A DNA stretch of 64,000 bases from Mesobacillus persicus (GCF_900109925.1 NZ_FOBW01000016.1:1-64000); one strand, 5' to 3'; positions 53,989 to 63,129 are shown, counted from the stretch's first letter. Translations and numbers: made by a program. The notes: generated by a model not told the origin, from the letters alone.

Positions 53989-55797
53989 TTAATACTCTAC
54001 CTTCTGAATGCGATCATCAATACTATAGGAGAATGGTTGTGGTTGATTGCTAATAAAATCAACTAGTGCATCTAGATCAACAGGACCTATTTCTTTATTT
54101 TGTGCTTTCGTAAATACTGTAAAGCCGTCTCCTCCACCTGCTAGGAAGGAATTTGCGGTGACTGTGTAGGTTTGATTTGAATCCATTTCGGATCCATCTG
54201 GCAACTGAATGCTCACGATTCTCTGTCCGGATGGTTGTCTTCCATCCCATGTATAAGTAAAACCAGATATTTGTAACATCGTGGTGTTGGTTCCCCACTG
54301 TTGATTTAAGACATCACGAATTTGCTGTCCGGTCATTGTCATTTTTACAAGGTCATTATTGAACGGTTGGACCGTATAGACCTCGCCCCAAGTGATATCC
54401 CCTTCATCAATATCTGCTCGAATTCCACCTGGATTCATAAGAGCAATATCGGTTTTCATCGCTTGCCTCTGGGCATCAGCAACCAAATTCCCCATGACCG
54501 ACTCTCCGTTATCATTCCGTAATGCTGTTAAATGAGTGGCAGCTGAACCTACGACACGGTTTACAATTGGCTCGACAGCCGCTTCATAATTGGTCAGCAG
54601 GTCGGATATTTCCGGGTCTGGTTCCATTCCCCCTTGAAAAGTAGTGATGATTTCTGCTCTTTTTGTGACAATATCCTTCGTTTTGGGATCAATTTCAATA
54701 TCGACATCAGAAAAGGCTGTCCCGTATGAATAAGATTGGACTAATAGCTTATTATCAACCATTGAATTCATATAGGCATGATTATGGGCACCGTAGATAA
54801 TATCAACCTCATCATCGACACCGTTTGCAATATCCACTAATTCTCCTGATGGGTTGTCTCCATTCACACTAGAGGAACCTGGATTATGAGCCAGAACAAT
54901 AATCGACCTTACCCCCTGTTCTTTTAGTTCGGGAATATAACGATTGATTGCTTCCACTTCGTCAGTAAACTTAAGGCCGGCGACCCCACTCGGAACCACG
55001 ATTGATGGAGTTTCTGAATATACAACGCCAATAAAGGCAATCGGCATGCCATTTACTTTGATGACTTTATAGGGAGGAAGCACTGGATTGCCCGTGTTTT
55101 CATCCACTACATTGGCAACTACCCAAGGAAATTCCGAACCCGCAAAATCTCCTGTCTGCTCATGTGTTCCCCCTTGAATCAACCGTTGCAGTTCATTTCT
55201 TCCTTCATCAAACTCATGGTTTCCTACAGTCCCAATATCAAAATTCAATTTGTTAAGGATACGAATGGTCGGTTCATCCTGGAGAAGAGCCGAGACGGGT
55301 GGACTTGCTCCTACCATATCTCCTGTATGAATAAGAAGGGTATTTTTTTCGTTCTCTGCTTGTCTTTGCTTTAAATACGCAGCTAAATAATCTACCCTAC
55401 CTGCGGGTTTCCCTCCTACTCTTCGCGTTACATTTAATTGACCATGTAAATCATTAATGGCTAAAAGTTGAATTTGTTTATACCGATTATTGGCGGCAGG
55501 TGGTTTTTCTTTTTTCTGTTTGGTTTCGGGGCGATTGGAGATATGCCCATGATATTCCTCAGAAGACCCCTCAAGCCCGGCAGCATTTTGTTTTAGAATG
55601 CTAATGTTTTCATTTTGGTTTTGCGTAGTGTCATCTTGCTGTACATTGACTTGGTTTTTGTCTAGAGACATTTGCCCCAGCCTATGATTGTTATTGTTTA
55701 CATCTCTTTGATCAGTAGCTTCTTGGTTACCAGCACAACCAATTAAACAAATCATGGTGACGCTACAAAGAAACACACGATACATCCACTTCATCAT
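53989..55797 (-). CDS. 5'-nucleotidase/2',3'-cyclic phosphodiesterase-like lipoprotein
   Basis: A 602-aa secreted enzyme. A lipoprotein signal ends in LIGCAGN, followed by about 80 residues of Asn/Gln-rich linker. The metallophosphatase domain has LLAINDLHGQLN, HTGDMVGASPP, TVGNHEFDEG, VLAHNPG and GAHNHAYM; the 5'-nucleotidase C-terminal domain follows (NPGGIRADIDEGDITWGEVY). It hydrolyses extracellular nucleotides to supply nucleosides and phosphate. Length is normal for UshA-type enzymes. The ATG has AAAGGAGG upstream. Single gene. Confidence 0.92.
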   Translation of the reverse strand: MMKWMYRVFLCSVTMICLIGCAGNQEATDQRDVNNNNHRLGQMSLDKNQVNVQQDDTTQNQNENISILKQNAAGLEGSSEEYHGHISNRPETKQKKEKPPAANNRYKQIQLLAINDLHGQLNVTRRVGGKPAGRVDYLAAYLKQRQAENEKNTLLIHTGDMVGASPPVSALLQDEPTIRILNKLNFDIGTVGNHEFDEGRNELQRLIQGGTHEQTGDFAGSEFPWVVANVVDENTGNPVLPPYKVIKVNGMPIAFIGVVYSETPSIVVPSGVAGLKFTDEVEAINRYIPELKEQGVRSIIVLAHNPGSSSVNGDNPSGELVDIANGVDDEVDIIYGAHNHAYMNSMVDNKLLVQSYSYGTAFSDVDIEIDPKTKDIVTKRAEIITTFQGGMEPDPEISDLLTNYEAAVEPIVNRVVGSAATHLTALRNDNGESVMGNLVADAQRQAMKTDIALMNPGGIRADIDEGDITWGEVYTVQPFNNDLVKMTMTGQQIRDVLNQQWGTNTTMLQISGFTYTWDGRQPSGQRIVSIQLPDGSEMDSNQTYTVTANSFLAGGGDGFTVFTKAQNKEIGPVDLDALVDFISNQPQPFSYSIDDRIQKVEY

Positions 55798-55870
55798 CCA
55801 AATCCTCCTTTGTTTTCACAAATTACAGCCTTTGGTATTTTTTGCTTAGTGGATGAATCTATGCAAAAAA

Positions 55871-55896
55871 GCACCATCCAGAAAACTGGATGGTGC
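55871..55896. repeat. GGTGCC palindrome R9 (inside-out form)
   Basis: GCACCATCCAG, AAAA and CTGGATGGTGC: the same inverted order as R7. It lies 30 nt past the stop of the molybdopterin oxidoreductase and could be its terminator. Confidence 0.8.
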
Positions 55897-55925
55897 CTGT
55901 CACCTTACATATTTTCCCTCATCTT

Positions 55926-58286
55926 TTATGCTGGGGCGTTCATTTCGTCGTCCTCGATGCGCTTTTCTTGATATTCAACATCTTTACGTGCGTTGTAACG
56001 GTCTGCTTTTTCAAGAGTTACCGTGATGTTGTAATCAGGGATACCGGCAAATTTCTCATAACGGCCTCTAGGTAATAAGAAGTTTCCTTCTGGGAAGTGA
56101 ACTTCTACATTTCCACGTGCGATTTCAACAAACTTTGCTCTTCCTTGGAAGACACCAAATCCATTATATAGGACGATTCCTTCGCCTTCTGCGATACTTA
56201 AATCTTGAGCATCTTCCGCATTCATCAGCACATCATAGCGTCCTGCTCCGTTTAATGGATCGACTTCACTGTAAACCATGGAGTTGAACTGTTTCCCACG
56301 ACGAGAGGTAACAATAAACTGGCCTTCTTTTTTACCAAGGTCAGGAATCTCAACAGGAATGAGGCTTCCTCTTCCGTCAGCTGTTGGGCAGATTCCATCC
56401 TCACATAACCAAGCTCCCCCCCACTGGAAGACATCTCCAGCCTTTTTCAAGTTCTGAATGCCTTCATAACTTGGGTTTGCCTTGGCAATTTCTTCACGAA
56501 TTTCATGGGCATTCTTAAAATCGACCAAATGAGCCGTTTCCGGTTTAACCCGTTTAGCAAGATCAATATAGATTTTCCACTCTGCACGAGCTTCTTCAAC
56601 CATATTTTTATTGCCTTCAATTTCTGGACTAAAGTAGACCATCCGCTCAGTAGAGGTAGAGGTACCACCACCTTCTTGCTCATAACGTGTTTTCGCTGGA
56701 AGAATGATGACTGCTTCTTTCGCGTCAACAAGAGTAGAAGTATTTAAGATAATATCCTGATGGACACGGATTTCTAATTCAGATAATGCCTTTTCAATAA
56801 AATCAGGGTCTGGCATCGTTTCTAGGAAATTCCCGCCTGATAGGTAGTACATTTTAATTTTACGTTCATGATCTTCCGGTAATAAAATATTTTCAAGCGT
56901 AACTCCCACGATGTCCCCTTGCCACTTCGCTAACTCAAAGCCCCAAAGCTTTTCAATTCGCTCCATGTTTTCCCCGTAAAAGTCTCCTCCAGGAAGGACA
57001 AATGGATCGGCTCCCATTTCACCACTACCTTGGACGGAAGAGTGACCGCGGAATGGCATTAATCCAGCATATTTGCGTCCAAGATGACCTCGTAACAACG
57101 CAAGATTAGCTACCTGAGAGATATTATCTGTTGCAAATGAATGCATCGTTAAGCCTAATGCCCAAGCATAGACAGCATTTTTGCTGTTCGCAAGCAACTC
57201 AGCTAACTCAATAATACGCTCTTTTGTCACACCAGCAGAACGGATAATCTCTTCCCAAGATTGCTCTTGAACTTGAGCTTTTAACTCTTCATATCCGTTT
57301 ACATGATCATTAACGAAGGAATGATTAATGGCCGAACCATGATTTCTTTCCTCCATATCAAACCAATGCTTCATGATTCCATGCATGAAGGCAATATCGC
57401 CACCGATGTTGACCTGGTAAAAGTCATCGGCAATCTTTGTTCCAAATAAAGCAGATTCTGGATTTGACGGAATCCAGTATTTATCCATCGCTGGCTCTTT
57501 ATATGGATTGATAACAATAATTTTTGTTCCCTTTTTCTTTGCTTCTAACATATATTTCGAAGAAACTGGTGAACTATTAGAGGCCACACTTCCCCAGAAT
57601 AACAAGACATCTGTTCCAATCCAATCTTGATAGTTAGAAGTGGATGCCCCCACACCAATTGAACGCTTTAAGGCAGTTTTAGATGGAGAATGGCAAATAC
57701 GGCTCGCATTATCAACATTGTTTGTACCTAGGAAACGTGATACTTTACCAGCTACATAATAGGATTCGTTTGTGATCCCGCGGCTTGTTAAGTAAAAAGC
57801 ATATTGTTTCGGATCAAGCTTTTTCATTTTATCAGCTATCATATCCATTGCATCATCCCAAGTAATCCTTGAAAACTTGCGCTCGCCTTTTCTACGAATC
57901 ATTGGATATGGAATACGCCCCAATTTACGAAGCTCAGTACTATCATATTTCCTAAGGTCATCAATATCACTGTGAAGAATCTCAGGTTTGATGGCACCAG
58001 CCGTGTTTAAGCGGAGAACATTTAATCTAGTAGTACATACATGTGGGCCTGTCAGTGTTTGATCATATAAGCCTGAAACTCCTAATGCACAGCCATCACA
58101 AACGCCTTTAGTGATAATGTTTGCCGCGTAGCCAAGATTATCTTTGTTATCCCAAGCGATTTTCATCGTATCACGAATATGCTTTGGCTTTATTTTCGTT
58201 AAACCAAATGGAATTGGGCTCACCCAATGCTTTGGAGATGGCATAGCCGCTTTTTTCTGTGGTCCTGGATGTAATGTTTTTCCCAT
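55926..58286 (-). CDS. molybdopterin oxidoreductase, FdhF/YdeP family (formate dehydrogenase-like)
   Basis: A 786-aa molybdenum-bis-MGD enzyme. The N-terminal Cys motif GVCDGCALGVSGLYDQ and CTTRLN are as in YdeP-type proteins rather than the classical 4Fe-4S CxxCxxxC. The active-site ligand is Cys in NASRICHSPSKTAL (Cys198-His199), where some formate dehydrogenases have Sec; there is no TGA here. RGHSSVQGSGEMG and GIPDYNITVTLEK near the end agree with the family. It has no Tat signal, so it is cytoplasmic. Neighbours DUF2294, OFA transporter, FdhD and MoaA support formate and molybdenum metabolism. The ATG at 58286 with GGGAG is preferred to the longer frame. Confidence 0.88.
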   Translation of the reverse strand: MGKTLHPGPQKKAAMPSPKHWVSPIPFGLTKIKPKHIRDTMKIAWDNKDNLGYAANIITKGVCDGCALGVSGLYDQTLTGPHVCTTRLNVLRLNTAGAIKPEILHSDIDDLRKYDSTELRKLGRIPYPMIRRKGERKFSRITWDDAMDMIADKMKKLDPKQYAFYLTSRGITNESYYVAGKVSRFLGTNNVDNASRICHSPSKTALKRSIGVGASTSNYQDWIGTDVLLFWGSVASNSSPVSSKYMLEAKKKGTKIIVINPYKEPAMDKYWIPSNPESALFGTKIADDFYQVNIGGDIAFMHGIMKHWFDMEERNHGSAINHSFVNDHVNGYEELKAQVQEQSWEEIIRSAGVTKERIIELAELLANSKNAVYAWALGLTMHSFATDNISQVANLALLRGHLGRKYAGLMPFRGHSSVQGSGEMGADPFVLPGGDFYGENMERIEKLWGFELAKWQGDIVGVTLENILLPEDHERKIKMYYLSGGNFLETMPDPDFIEKALSELEIRVHQDIILNTSTLVDAKEAVIILPAKTRYEQEGGGTSTSTERMVYFSPEIEGNKNMVEEARAEWKIYIDLAKRVKPETAHLVDFKNAHEIREEIAKANPSYEGIQNLKKAGDVFQWGGAWLCEDGICPTADGRGSLIPVEIPDLGKKEGQFIVTSRRGKQFNSMVYSEVDPLNGAGRYDVLMNAEDAQDLSIAEGEGIVLYNGFGVFQGRAKFVEIARGNVEVHFPEGNFLLPRGRYEKFAGIPDYNITVTLEKADRYNARKDVEYQEKRIEDDEMNAPA

Positions 58287-58514
58287 TTTAAAACACTCCC
58301 AAATAGAATCTATTAATCTTAGTATGTGATAGAGAACTTCTCTCTGATTGATCAAATATGATAAGGTGGTAAAACCTTTCGAGAAATCATTTACGATTGT
58401 ACTAGTCCTATATAATAGAAGAAACTAGGTTTGATCATTGATGGTTCCATATATTTCTAATAGCCTTTTTAGTTCACTTACTTGTAAAGCCCGACTCGCT
58501 TTACATCCTTTTTA

Positions 58515-58571
58515 AAAAGAAAAACCACCGTAGCCCCAAGAACTAAAAGGTTCTGAGCTTTAACGGTGGTT
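58515..58571 (-). terminator. terminator at the end of the DUF2294-FdhF intercistronic leader
   Basis: ACCACCG and CGGTGGT close a long stem with an inner CAGAAC/GTTCT arm, followed by TTTTTCTTTTT on the minus strand. It lies directly after the leader motif at 58570-58595 and 230 nt before the FdhF/YdeP start, so transcription into that gene would be attenuated unless the leader prevents it. Confidence 0.78.
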
Positions 58572-58595
58572 AGTCTTTTGCAGGGTCGCTACTAA
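58570..58595 (-). ncRNA. candidate cis-regulatory RNA motif, unit A
   Basis: On the minus strand: TTAGTAGCGACCCTGCAAAA, G and ACTAA, with TTAGT and ACTAA pairing. The same motif (TAGTAGCGAAACCTGC..ACTAACC) precedes the terminator upstream of the OFA transporter at 60571-60596. I do not match it to a riboswitch class that I know. The remaining sequence 58287-58514 is AT-rich, with a small GTAAAGC/GCTTTAC hairpin at its start. Confidence 0.55.
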
Positions 58596-58604
58596 GTACC
58601 ATAC

Positions 58605-58964
58605 CTAGTGATTAAATTTTGCTTGAATATCTTCATCGAACACGAATATTGACATTCCGAAATCCCGGTCAATATCAATATCCACGAAAAGTTCTCTGAA
58701 GTTGCATCCTAGAAACTCTTCCATTTCTTTCGGCGGATGTTTCCGGTACATATCTTTTACCATTTCGGTTCTGGCTGCCCGTAGTGCCTGCTTGCCTTCG
58801 CTTGCAGAGGCCATAAATTTTTCTACTGGAGAAAGATTTCCTTCCATCTCGCATATGGCCCAATTTTTACAAAAAGTAGTGGTAATCTTACTTGGCCCTT
58901 TTCCCATATGCTTCTTTCGAAAGGAACGGACAATATTGCTAAATTCTGCTTCGTATTTATTCAC
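58605..58964 (-). CDS. DUF2294 family protein (YrhF-like)
   Basis: A 119-aa protein with the DUF2294 pattern: EFSNIVRSFRKKHMGKGPSK and NWAICEMEGNLSPVEKFMA. In Bacillus subtilis YrhF of this family is encoded beside a formate dehydrogenase-like gene and a formate transporter, as here. Function is unknown; small size and genetic linkage suggest an accessory role for the oxidoreductase. First gene of a two-gene unit with a leader in between. Confidence 0.82.
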   Translation of the reverse strand: MNKYEAEFSNIVRSFRKKHMGKGPSKITTTFCKNWAICEMEGNLSPVEKFMASASEGKQALRAARTEMVKDMYRKHPPKEMEEFLGCNFRELFVDIDIDRDFGMSIFVFDEDIQAKFNH

Positions 58965-59004
58965 ATTATCCTCCCTACCATTCTAGAGGTATTACATGAT
59001 AGGT

Positions 59005-59033
59005 ATTGTATCATACGAATAATCACTAGTGAA
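59005..59033 (-). promoter_or_regulatory. sigma-A-type promoter of the DUF2294-FdhF unit
   Basis: On the minus strand TTCACT, 17 nt and TACAAT lie 41-69 nt before the DUF2294 start, just after the stop codon of the OFA transporter gene. Confidence 0.6.
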
Positions 59034-59036
59034 ATT

Positions 59037-60302
59037 TTAGCTCGCCAATTTCGTTTGGTTTGCTTCATTTTGCTTACGTAGTTTACTGATATCTCGACGG
59101 ATAAGGAGTGATACTACTAGTGCAACAACGAATAGTCCTGAAAAGAACGATAAGCTAGCCGCATAGCTTCCTGTTGTATCTTTAATCCAAGCCGCGAACA
59201 TTGGACCAGCTAATCCAGCGGCAGCCCATGCTGTTAAAATGTAACCATGGATGGCACCTAGTTGTTTAGTACCAAATACATCGCCGATAAAGGCAGGAAT
59301 CGCGGCAAATCCACCACCGTACATCGTGTAAATGACTGCGAGCATAATTTGGAAAAGGATTGCTTCTGTTGTATTTGGCAATAACATAAACAGAACGATT
59401 TGAGCCGCAAAGAAAATCGTATAGGTGTTCGTTCGGCCGATATAATCTGAAATCGTTGCCCATGCAAGGCGACCAAACCCGTTGAATAAACCTAAGACTC
59501 CGACAAGCGCTGCTGCTTCTGCTGTCGATAGACCAATACTTTCTTCCGCTAAAGGCTTTGCCGCTGATAGAATCGCAATTCCACAAGTGACATTTATGAA
59601 TAGCATTACCCATAGATAGTAGAAACGCTTCGTTTTAACAGCTTCATTTGCTGTCAATTGAGCTAAGTCAACTTTCACTTTCGTTTTTCCTGATTGGACT
59701 TTATCATTAAAGCCTTCAGGTGCCCACCCAACTGGCGGTCTTTCTAAATAAAGAGAAGATAATGTCATAATGATAAGATAAGAGACACCAAGAATGTAAA
59801 ATGTATTCGCTGTCCCAACAGATTTAATTAAAATATCCATAATTGGGCTTGCAACGGCTGCTGCAAAACCGAATCCCATAATCGCAAGTCCAGTAGCTAG
59901 ACCACGTCGATCAGGAAACCACTTTACAAGTGTAGATACAGGGGCGATATACCCTACACCTAGACCAATTCCGCCTAAAACACCGTAAAATAAATATAAT
60001 AATGGCAAGGATCCTAAATTGACTGCAAGTCCCGATCCGATAATTCCAATCCCGAAAAACCCCGCTGCTAGCAACCCAGCTTTTCTAGGTCCATACTTTT
60101 CAACAAAATGGCCTAAAAACGCAGCAGATAAACCTAAGAATAAAATGGCAATACTAAAGGTTAATTGGACTTGTTTAGACGTCCACCCAAACTCTTCGAT
60201 TAGAGGATTTGTAAAATTGCTCCATGCATAAACGGAACCAATTGAAATATGAATCCCCACGGCCGATGCTGCAATCAGCCACCGATTTTTTGTTTTTTTC
60301 AT
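59037..60302 (-). CDS. OFA-family MFS transporter (oxalate/formate antiporter-like)
   Basis: A 421-aa major facilitator with 12 helices. The OFA signatures are visible: GIHISIGSVYAWSNFTNPL in helix 1, GGIGLGVGYIAPVSTLVKWF and PDRRGLATG between helices 4 and 5, and GGFAAIPAFIGDVFGTKQLG later. The family exchanges oxalate for formate or moves related monocarboxylates; its place next to FdhF/YdeP and FdhD argues for formate. Start behind GAGGGGGAAAG. It is preceded by a leader of about 385 nt with RNA motifs and a terminator. Confidence 0.88.
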   Translation of the reverse strand: MKKTKNRWLIAASAVGIHISIGSVYAWSNFTNPLIEEFGWTSKQVQLTFSIAILFLGLSAAFLGHFVEKYGPRKAGLLAAGFFGIGIIGSGLAVNLGSLPLLYLFYGVLGGIGLGVGYIAPVSTLVKWFPDRRGLATGLAIMGFGFAAAVASPIMDILIKSVGTANTFYILGVSYLIIMTLSSLYLERPPVGWAPEGFNDKVQSGKTKVKVDLAQLTANEAVKTKRFYYLWVMLFINVTCGIAILSAAKPLAEESIGLSTAEAAALVGVLGLFNGFGRLAWATISDYIGRTNTYTIFFAAQIVLFMLLPNTTEAILFQIMLAVIYTMYGGGFAAIPAFIGDVFGTKQLGAIHGYILTAWAAAGLAGPMFAAWIKDTTGSYAASLSFFSGLFVVALVVSLLIRRDISKLRKQNEANQTKLAS

Positions 60303-60340
60303 CTTTCTTTCCCCCTCATTCAATAACGATCCTCTTTGCT

Positions 60341-60406
60341 CTCCCGTTGCTCTCACCAATCATGTGCTAAGATGGCTGTTTTCATCGCTGTTCACATGCA
60401 ACGGAG
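60341..60406 (-). other. nested stem structure in the OFA leader
   Basis: On the minus strand CTCCGTTGC pairs with GCAACGGGAG. Inside it ATGTG pairs with CACAT, and inside that GATG with CATC. It starts about 40 nt upstream of the OFA start codon and after the terminator, so it belongs to the readthrough message. A translational role is possible. Confidence 0.45.
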
Positions 60407-60503
60407 GATTCAGAAAGAACCATGTAGAGCCCCTTAATATGTACTTATCTCCCAAACAGCAACGATTGAGATTTCATTAAAGTAAATGAAAAGGAGTCTA
60501 AAA

Positions 60504-60570
60504 AATAGAAAACCGCCAATCTCTTTACACCACCATAGACTTAGAGCTATGGAGTGTGTAAGATTGACGG
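60504..60570 (-). terminator. terminator in the OFA leader
   Basis: CCGTCAATCTT and AGATTGGCGG close a long stem with ACAC/TGT and CATAG/CTATG inside, followed by TTTTCTATTTTTT on the minus strand. It lies 200 nt upstream of the OFA start, right after leader unit B2. Confidence 0.82.
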
Positions 60571-60660
60571 TTAGTATCTAGCAGGTTTCGCTACTATCGG
60601 ACCAACAGTTAATCGCTTTCTTTACTGTAAACACTTTAACCGACGACAGGGTCGCTATCT
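60571..60660 (-). ncRNA. candidate cis-regulatory RNA, tandem units B1 and B2
   Basis: On the minus strand unit B1 (60640-60660) reads AGATAGCGACCCTGTCGTCG and unit B2 (60571-60596) TAGTAGCGAAACCTGCTAGA followed by TACTAA. Between them GTTAA and TTAAC can pair. B2 resembles unit A ahead of the FdhF/YdeP gene in sequence, in its closing UAGU/ACUA stem and in its position just before a terminator. A terminator-type riboswitch or protein-bound leader is likely; the ligand is unknown, formate or molybdenum cofactor being reasonable guesses. Confidence 0.55.
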
Positions 60661-60694
60661 CGAATCAAAATGTGACAGACTTGTGAACAAGAAA

Positions 60695-60723
60695 ATATTA
60701 TCACTTCACAAAATCATATGCAA
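60695..60723 (-). promoter_or_regulatory. sigma-A promoter of the OFA gene
   Basis: On the minus strand TTGCAT, 17 nt and TAATAT. The transcript would start near 60688, about 28 nt before unit B1. The small palindrome CTTGTGAACAAG lies at the start site. The divergent fdhD has a TATAAT at 60743-60748 without a clear -35. Confidence 0.6.
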
Positions 60724-60850
60724 TACCTTTTGTAAATATTGTTATAATAACTTTACACTATTATCGTGTTGTAAATTTTCCTTGAGTATTGGCCAAGAAT
60801 ATGATTAGATTTTAAGTATTCTAAAATCCTATAAATCAAGGTGAAGCCAA

Positions 60851-61639
60851 ATGTTAGAAAATATGAGCGAAAAATACAATATAACGAAATATAGCGGTGG
60901 ACAATTTCTTCATGTAGAAGATGTCATCGTCAATGAATTTCCATTGACCATTTTTGTAAACGATGTGGAATTTGCAACAATGGTTTGTACACCAACTCAT
61001 TTTAAAGAAATGGTTGTAGGTTTTTTAGCATCTGAAGGGGTCATTCGCTTCTCAGACGAGATTCTCTCGCTAAATATCGATGAAAGTCGTGGTTATGCCT
61101 ATGTGACCATAAAAGCCAAAACGACTACGAACCAGGAGTATTACTCAAAGCGGTTTATTGGATCATGTTGTGGCAAAAGTCGTCAATTTTACTTCCATAA
61201 TGACGCAAAAACAGCGAGAACCTCTACATCAACAACAAGAATCACAGCTGCTCAAAGTATCTATCTGATGAACGAAATGCAATCTAGTTCTCTTGTTTTC
61301 CAGGAAACTGGCGGTGTTCATAATGCTGCTCTATGTACTCCTGAAGAGATTCTAGCAGTTCGTACTGATATTGGCCGACATAATGCGTTGGATAAGCTGT
61401 TCGGTTATAGTATTTTGAATCGTATGCCCGTTCGTGATAAGATTATAGTATTTAGTGGCCGGATTTCTTCCGAAGTTCTTCTTAAAGCTGCTAAAATTGG
61501 TGTTGGGATTGTTCTATCAAAATCAGCTCCAACAGACTTAGCCATCAAGCTCGCCAAGGACTTAAACATCACAGCTGTTGGGTTTATCCGTGGAGAGTCT
61601 TTTAATGTGTACTCTTGTCCTGAGAGAATCGTAGATTAG
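60851..61639 (+). CDS. fdhD: formate dehydrogenase accessory sulfurtransferase FdhD
   Basis: A 262-aa sulfurtransferase that brings sulfur from a cysteine desulfurase to the molybdenum cofactor of formate dehydrogenases. The reactive cysteines are in [11 protein letters not shown] (106-107); the family blocks [21 protein letters not shown] and [12 protein letters not shown] are all present. Start behind AAGGTG. It is divergent from the OFA transporter and 22 nt upstream of moaA, with which it forms an operon. Its presence supports a real formate dehydrogenase role for the FdhF/YdeP protein. Confidence 0.95.
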   Translation: MLENMSEKYNITKYSGGQFLHVEDVIVNEFPLTIFVNDVEFATMVCTPTHFKEMVVGFLASEGVIRFSDEILSLNIDESRGYAYVTIKAKTTTNQEYYSKRFIGSCCGKSRQFYFHNDAKTARTSTSTTRITAAQSIYLMNEMQSSSLVFQETGGVHNAALCTPEEILAVRTDIGRHNALDKLFGYSILNRMPVRDKIIVFSGRISSEVLLKAAKIGVGIVLSKSAPTDLAIKLAKDLNITAVGFIRGESFNVYSCPERIVD

Positions 61640-61661
61640 AATTATAAAAGGAGGGATTTCG

Positions 61662-62681
61662 ATGCAAGCGGATACAACGGTATATGATTATTTCAATCGC
61701 CCGCTTCGAGATCTGCGGATTTCGGTTACCGACAAATGTAATTTCCGTTGCACATATTGTATGCCAGCGGAAATATTTGGCCCAGACTACCCCTTCTTAA
61801 CGAATAAAGAGTTACTTTCATTTGATGAGTTGGAACGATTAGCTAAGATATTTGTTGCTCACTTAGGGGTGAAAAAAATACGCATTACTGGTGGGGAGCC
61901 TTTGATGCGGCCGAAATTAGCTGAGTTTATCGAGAAAGTCAAAAACATCGAGGGTGTAGAAGATATTGCGATGACAACCAATGGCTCGCTTTTGCCAAAG
62001 TATGCAAAAGAATTGAAAGCAGCCGGTTTAAAACGAGTATCGATTAGCCTAGACTCTTTGAATGATGAAATTTTCGGGAAGATTAACGGCCGAGGAGTGT
62101 CTGTTCAAACTGTACTCGACGGCATTGATGCTGCGAGCGAGGCAGGTTTGCAGGTGAAAATTAACATGGTGGTCAAACGAGGGATGAACGATTCAGAGGT
62201 CCTCCCAATGGCCAAGTTCTTCCGGGAAAAGGGCCATATCCTTCGGTTTATTGAGTTCATGGATGTCGGCAATACAAATGAATGGCAGCTTGATGATGTG
62301 TACCCGAAAAAGCAAATCATCGAAGACATCAACGAGGTTATGCCACTCGAAGCCATTGATCCTAATTACACAGGGGAAGTCGCAAGTCGTTATCGCTATG
62401 TCGGTACGAATGATGAAATTGGTGTAATCTCCTCCGTATCCGATGCTTTTTGTTCGACATGCAACCGGGCCCGTCTATCAGCTAGCGGAATGCTTTACAC
62501 TTGTCTGTTTGCCTCTAAGGGCCATGATATCCGCTCCCCTCTTCGTACGGACCTAACGGACGAACAATTGACCAAGCTCCTTGGGGACATATGGAGCGGC
62601 CGTACGGATCGTTACTCTGAAGAGCGAAGCGAAGCTAGTACCTCTCGAAAAAAGATTGAAATGAGTCATATCGGAGGATAA
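61662..62681 (+). CDS. moaA: GTP 3',8-cyclase MoaA
   Basis: A 339-aa radical SAM enzyme for the first step of molybdenum cofactor synthesis, making 3',8-cyclo-GTP. The SAM cluster is CNFRCTYC (26-33); TGGEPLMRP and the C-terminal second cluster [18 protein letters not shown] complete it. The extreme C-terminus ends HIGG, the conserved GG needed for activity. AAAGGAGGG precedes the ATG. No other moa/moe genes are in the window. Confidence 0.96.
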   Translation: MQADTTVYDYFNRPLRDLRISVTDKCNFRCTYCMPAEIFGPDYPFLTNKELLSFDELERLAKIFVAHLGVKKIRITGGEPLMRPKLAEFIEKVKNIEGVEDIAMTTNGSLLPKYAKELKAAGLKRVSISLDSLNDEIFGKINGRGVSVQTVLDGIDAASEAGLQVKINMVVKRGMNDSEVLPMAKFFREKGHILRFIEFMDVGNTNEWQLDDVYPKKQIIEDINEVMPLEAIDPNYTGEVASRYRYVGTNDEIGVISSVSDAFCSTCNRARLSASGMLYTCLFASKGHDIRSPLRTDLTDEQLTKLLGDIWSGRTDRYSEERSEASTSRKKIEMSHIGG

Positions 62682-62735
62682 GGACCTTAGCAAACTGTCC
62701 CTATTCAACTAAGACTTTATTGCAATCTGTGTACT

Positions 62736-62780
62736 AAAAAAGGAAGACGTCAACCGAATTGGTCGATATCTTCCTTTTTT
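62736..62780 (+). terminator. terminator of fdhD-moaA
   Basis: AAAAAAGGAAGA and TCTTCCTTTTTT close a stem with an inner ACC/GGT pair; it lies 60 nt past the moaA stop. Confidence 0.8.
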
Positions 62781-62885
62781 ATTTATAGGCAGTTAACTTA
62801 TCCCTACACATACAAGTAAGGTTTGTTAAAAGGTCGGTTGTAAACTACTTAGGTTTTTTTTGGTAAATATAAACATGACCTAAAC

Positions 62886-62916
62886 CCTTGATTATTATCA
62901 GAAAATTTGATATATT
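62886..62916 (+). promoter_or_regulatory. sigma-A promoter with overlapping Fur-like box
   Basis: TTGATT, 17 nt and TATATT form the promoter. TTGATTATTATCAG overlaps the -35 and matches much of the 7-1-7 Fur box (TGATAAT-N-ATTATCA). The gene downstream belongs to a Fur-regulated family, which supports iron control. Confidence 0.6.
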
Positions 62917-62968
62917 TATTTTATTAAAACATTCACAAAAAATTATAATAGAAAAGGAAAATGCCATA

Positions 62969-63106
62969 ATGAGAAAACAAACTTTAAGTATGCAAACATT
63001 AATTAACAACAATAAGAAAGAAATTCTTTTTAATGAAAAAGAGCTCGCTAGAATTGAAAAGCGCATTGACGAAAAGCACGTAAAACAATTAGAAAATAGT
63101 CGTTAA
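62969..63106 (+). CDS. FbpB-like small basic protein
   Basis: A 45-aa charged protein: MRKQTLSMQTLINNNKKEIL, then FNEKELARIEKRIDEKH. This is the pattern of FbpB, the Fur-regulated basic protein of Bacillus that assists the iron-sparing small RNA FsrA. The frame opens earlier, at 62888, but that lies inside the promoter; the ATG at 62969 follows AAAAGGAAA. A bidirectional terminator follows. Confidence 0.78.
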   Translation: MRKQTLSMQTLINNNKKEILFNEKELARIEKRIDEKHVKQLENSR

Positions 63107-63129
63107 TCCCTTGGCGGCGACGCAAAAGT

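Noticed and set aside
56447-56731. 94-codon minus-strand frame inside the molybdoenzyme gene
   Set aside because: Out-of-frame shadow; the 786-codon gene is continuous across it.
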